Part shown: one piece after another, positions 61,084 through 64,000 of the stretch
Layout of the letters: each line of letters opens with the position of its first letter
Numbering within the stretch: the first letter of the stretch is position 1
Origin: Tritrichomonas musculus
Lineage: Eukaryota; Parabasalia; Tritrichomonadida; Tritrichomonadidae
Assembly: GCA_039105265.1 (NCBI GenBank)
Contig: JAPFFF010000010.1
Location: 3,720,001 to 3,784,000, forward strand
Length of the DNA stretch: 64,000 nt
Reading direction: 5' to 3'
Notes under the pieces: model-generated
What the model was told of the DNA's origin: nothing
What the model saw: the letters and a program-made list of their open reading frames with translations, nothing else
The model's database searches: none
Position numbers and translations under genes: made by a program

Positions 61084-63453
61084 ATGATTTATGTTGCAGG
61101 TTGTAATACACACCGTCAACTAGTTGCAGATCCCAACTGCAAAACAAGTGATGGATTTCCAGCAGTATGCCCACCACGAGAAGTTCAGATTGATACTTCA
61201 AATTTATTATCTTTGTCTTTATACGAAGATCATGCCGTTCAAATTTTAAGAAATGGAAAAGCTATTGCATCTGGTAACAATGAAGGAAGAAGAATTTGTG
61301 ATTCACTCCCAAATGGCACAATTGAAAAATCTTCCCAATTTGAAATATTTGATGAAGAAGGAAAAACATGTAGGATTCTTTCAGCTGTTTGTGGCTATTG
61401 CTATAGTTTATACATGATATTTCCATCGATTCAAGGAAATGGTGCTCGACTTGCATATGTTTATCAAGATAAGAATGAAGGACAATCACTTTTTTTAAAT
61501 ATTGGTAATAATAGACCTGTTACATTATATGGAGGTAATCACTGTGCTGGTGTCATTACTACCAAAGGTTCAATTCTAGTTATATCCAAATCGATATTAA
61601 AACAACCAGAAGCTGAAATCGAATCAGTTTCATTACCCAATGGGGAAAAAGCAATAAGCCTTGCGTGTTGCGATCATCATATTTTTGCTCTCTCAATGAA
61701 AGGACATATATATCAAAGTAATTCAGAAAACGGATTTTCCTCTTTTTCAATTGTCCCTGAACTCCGCCAAGTAGAAGTTATATGCATTTCAGGCACCTGT
61801 CGTCATTGCCTCGCCGTTACAAGTGACGGAAAAGTATATTCCCGTGGATCGAACGGTTATGGTGAAATTGGCTTAGGTGAAAATTATGAAGAAGTAGAGA
61901 CATTCACATTGATAGAAGCATTGAAAGCACAGAAGATCGTAGCTGCCTATGCTGGCTATTCGCATTCGCTATTCAGAACGGACAAAGGAAAAATATTGGC
62001 CTGCGGTTATAACGGTTTTGGTCAAATGCTATTAAATGAGCCGAGCTATCAAAACAACTATTTACCTATTGAAACGACGATCAAAAGTGGCGCCACTTTT
62101 TGTATTGCAGGCCATGCATTATCGTGCGTTTTTGTGAACTGTCAACCGCCGCCTAACTGCCCAAACCGCCCCATTCCAAACGGTCTCTTCATCATCCCAT
62201 CGTTTCAGCAAGAGATGAAAGAAATGAAGCACCAAACAACGCACGATGACAATGACTCACAAGCCGATTCAGAATCAACAGAAAAAGTCGACGAGCTCGA
62301 CCAATTACGCAAAGAAAACGAGTCCTTAAAAAGTGAGAACATTTTCATTCGGAAGCGGATTTACAAGCTTCAAACCAAAGTCATCAAAATGAAGGCCAAA
62401 TTGAAGCACCGCGATGCCGACTTCAACGACGACGATGACGATTCTAACGAGTATGTTTTCAAAGAGAAACCGCCGGTTAACAACAGCAGCAACAATGACT
62501 CCGTTGTTGACAAAAACAGCGGCGATAATGAATGTGAGTTTAATAATGAGATTTCTGTAATGGAGGCCGACCAAATATCTCAATTGAAGACCATCAAAAA
62601 GCTCGGCCATGGCTTGTTGTCCAAAGCGACAAAAGTGTCAATTGAAGAGTTTTTTGTTTTGAAGGAGTTTAAAAGTGACACCGACAACACAATCGACAAC
62701 AACAACAACGAAGAAGATCAATACGAGAGCACTTTTGGCGTTGATAGTGAGAAGCTTAAATATTTGCTGAATTTGTATGAGACGTTGAACAAGCTCAATC
62801 ATCCAAACATCGTCAAAGCAATCAGCTTTTTCAATGGCGATTCAAAACATAAACCTTCCATTCTCTTTAATTTCTATCCATATTCATTGAAAGAGTCTGT
62901 TAAGAAGTTAACCGACATTGAGCGTATTTCGATCATTTGCGAGATTTGCAGCGCAATGATGAGCGCCCATAAAATTGGAGTCGTTCATCGCGATTTAAAG
63001 CCTGAAAACATTCTGTTGGATTCGAACAAACACGTCAAAATTAGCGACTTCGGAACACCTATTCTGATGTCTCCCGAGGTCCAGATTCAGATCTATTTGC
63101 CGAAAATGAGTCCACACTTCTCCGAGAGGTCAAAGTTGATCGCGCCTGAACTTAAAAGTCATTCTAATAACTGCACTGAAAAAGTGGACATCTTCACTTT
63201 CGGCGTTCTCGTGTTTTACATACTGACCAAGGGCGAATACCCTAAGGCTGTTAACAACGACGCCTTCAGAGGCGCAAACACAAAGAACGTAAATGACTTT
63301 TCGAGAGATTTGATGAATAAGTGCTGGATGACGCTCCCTTCTAACAGGCCCAGCTTTAAGAAAATTATGAAAAGCATAAAACATAACAATTTCAAGTTAA
63401 TAGATGGAATTGAAAAGGATTTGGCTTATTTAAGAGCACGATTTTCGGTTTAA
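61084..63453 (+). CDS. RCC1-repeat protein kinase
   Basis: 789 residues from ATG at 61084 (MIYVAGCNTHRQLVADPN). The frame is open upstream to ~61000 but without ATG, and the RCC1 fold starts at this Met. Residues 1-~370 are RCC1-type propeller blades (VAGCNTHRQL; SRGSNGYGEIGLGE; ACGYNGFGQML). Residues ~385-460 are an acidic, helical, likely coiled-coil linker. Residues ~505-785 are a protein kinase domain: glycine loop LGHGLLSK, VLKEF with the ATP lysine, catalytic loop HRDLKPEN (~634), DFG (~655), APE-like APEL, and a C-lobe arginine in LPSNRPSF. All key kinase residues are visible, so it should be active. Propeller-kinase fusions resemble NEK8/9-type architecture. GC content rises toward the 3' half. 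Confidence 0.9.
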   Translation: MIYVAGCNTHRQLVADPNCKTSDGFPAVCPPREVQIDTSNLLSLSLYEDHAVQILRNGKAIASGNNEGRRICDSLPNGTIEKSSQFEIFDEEGKTCRILSAVCGYCYSLYMIFPSIQGNGARLAYVYQDKNEGQSLFLNIGNNRPVTLYGGNHCAGVITTKGSILVISKSILKQPEAEIESVSLPNGEKAISLACCDHHIFALSMKGHIYQSNSENGFSSFSIVPELRQVEVICISGTCRHCLAVTSDGKVYSRGSNGYGEIGLGENYEEVETFTLIEALKAQKIVAAYAGYSHSLFRTDKGKILACGYNGFGQMLLNEPSYQNNYLPIETTIKSGATFCIAGHALSCVFVNCQPPPNCPNRPIPNGLFIIPSFQQEMKEMKHQTTHDDNDSQADSESTEKVDELDQLRKENESLKSENIFIRKRIYKLQTKVIKMKAKLKHRDADFNDDDDDSNEYVFKEKPPVNNSSNNDSVVDKNSGDNECEFNNEISVMEADQISQLKTIKKLGHGLLSKATKVSIEEFFVLKEFKSDTDNTIDNNNNEEDQYESTFGVDSEKLKYLLNLYETLNKLNHPNIVKAISFFNGDSKHKPSILFNFYPYSLKESVKKLTDIERISIICEICSAMMSAHKIGVVHRDLKPENILLDSNKHVKISDFGTPILMSPEVQIQIYLPKMSPHFSERSKLIAPELKSHSNNCTEKVDIFTFGVLVFYILTKGEYPKAVNNDAFRGANTKNVNDFSRDLMNKCWMTLPSNRPSFKKIMKSIKHNNFKLIDGIEKDLAYLRARFSV

Positions 63454-64000
63454 TATTATTTTTATTTTTATTATTATTATATTGTTGTTACTAAAATTTA
63501 ATATTAATAGAAGTTAAAGAAAATGTTTGATTTAAATCTTTCATTTATAACATTCGTATTTATTATATTTTGGAATGAAACATTTTGAAAAAATGATGCT
63601 TTTCATATAACATGTCTTATTTGTATACAACAATAGAATACTTGAATTATATTTTCGATACTTGCGGATTTATTAATATCGCTGAAAATAACGAAAATAT
63701 TCGCCTTTGTATCAACGAAAAATATTCGCCTTTGTATCAACGAAAAATCTTCAGAGTCTTTTATTTCAGTTTTGTATTAAAATATTTCTAACTATCTTCA
63801 ATCAATTATTCACATATCAGCTATACATCTTTATTCAACAATTTTGTCACCAATAGGATATTTTTTTTGAGAATGATGGAAGGGATATTATTTTAATATA
63901 TAATCATTTACAAGTTCAATATTTATGAAAAAACAATTTCACGAATAAGTTCGATATTCATGAACAACAACAACGATAATGATATACAATATGAGAAACG
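63454..64000. other. AT-rich 3' flank of the RCC1-kinase gene
   Basis: No gene recognised; contains one 25-bp tandem repeat. Confidence 0.6.
63691..63746. repeat. 25-bp tandem duplication
   Basis: tattcgcctttgtatcaacg plus an A-rich tail occurs at 63698 and 63723. Confidence 0.85.

Overview
The window looks like nuclear DNA of a parabasalid protist (Trichomonas/Tritrichomonas type; inferred, no species marker). Reasons: intergenic DNA is extremely AT-rich, all host genes are single uninterrupted frames, the host protein types are ones that are expanded in these organisms (ankyrin repeats, BTB plus F5/8C domains, RCC1 plus kinase), and the window holds a ~21 kb Polinton/Maverick, a DNA element class abundant in trichomonads.

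Layout. 1-9.8 kb is gene-free AT-rich DNA with several small inverted-repeat elements, most flanked by TA, two of them nested. 9.86-17 kb is a host gene block: a decayed ankyrin gene, a BTB-F5/8C protein, a Rag-like GTPase and an Rnl2-type RNA ligase. 17.05-32.81 kb is one giant foldback-like Mutator (MULE) transposon. It carries a 1003-residue transposase between inverted arms of 7.3 and 5.0 kb. Each arm has an outer 166-bp end (identical in both arms by eye), a 51-bp tandem array (116 and 76 units, in register by count) and an inner 131-bp tandem array. 32.88-34.03 kb is an old-yellow-enzyme family gene, convergent with the ligase; the giant MULE sits between their 3' ends.

35.36-60.61 kb is a nest of three DNA elements. 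A decayed MULE of about 2.6 kb is the shell. It was hit by a mariner (37127-38410, TA duplication) and by a Polinton (38905-60274, 6-bp duplication). The Polinton looks whole: long terminal inverted repeats, family B DNA polymerase, retroviral-type integrase, packaging ATPase, capsid-like protein, fibre-like repeat protein and several unknown proteins. Most of its genes share a T-tract followed closely by an AAATG-type start. A 430-bp non-coding part between the polymerase gene and the last gene carries a tRNA-like/Pol III-like block and a strongly paired segment. After the nest comes an RCC1-protein kinase gene (61.08-63.45 kb).

The strongest candidates for something undescribed are the giant array-armed MULE with a start-less open frame running through its arrays, the shared start-proximal signal of the Polinton genes, and the structured non-coding block inside the Polinton. 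All identifications are by eye from motifs; no database search was possible.
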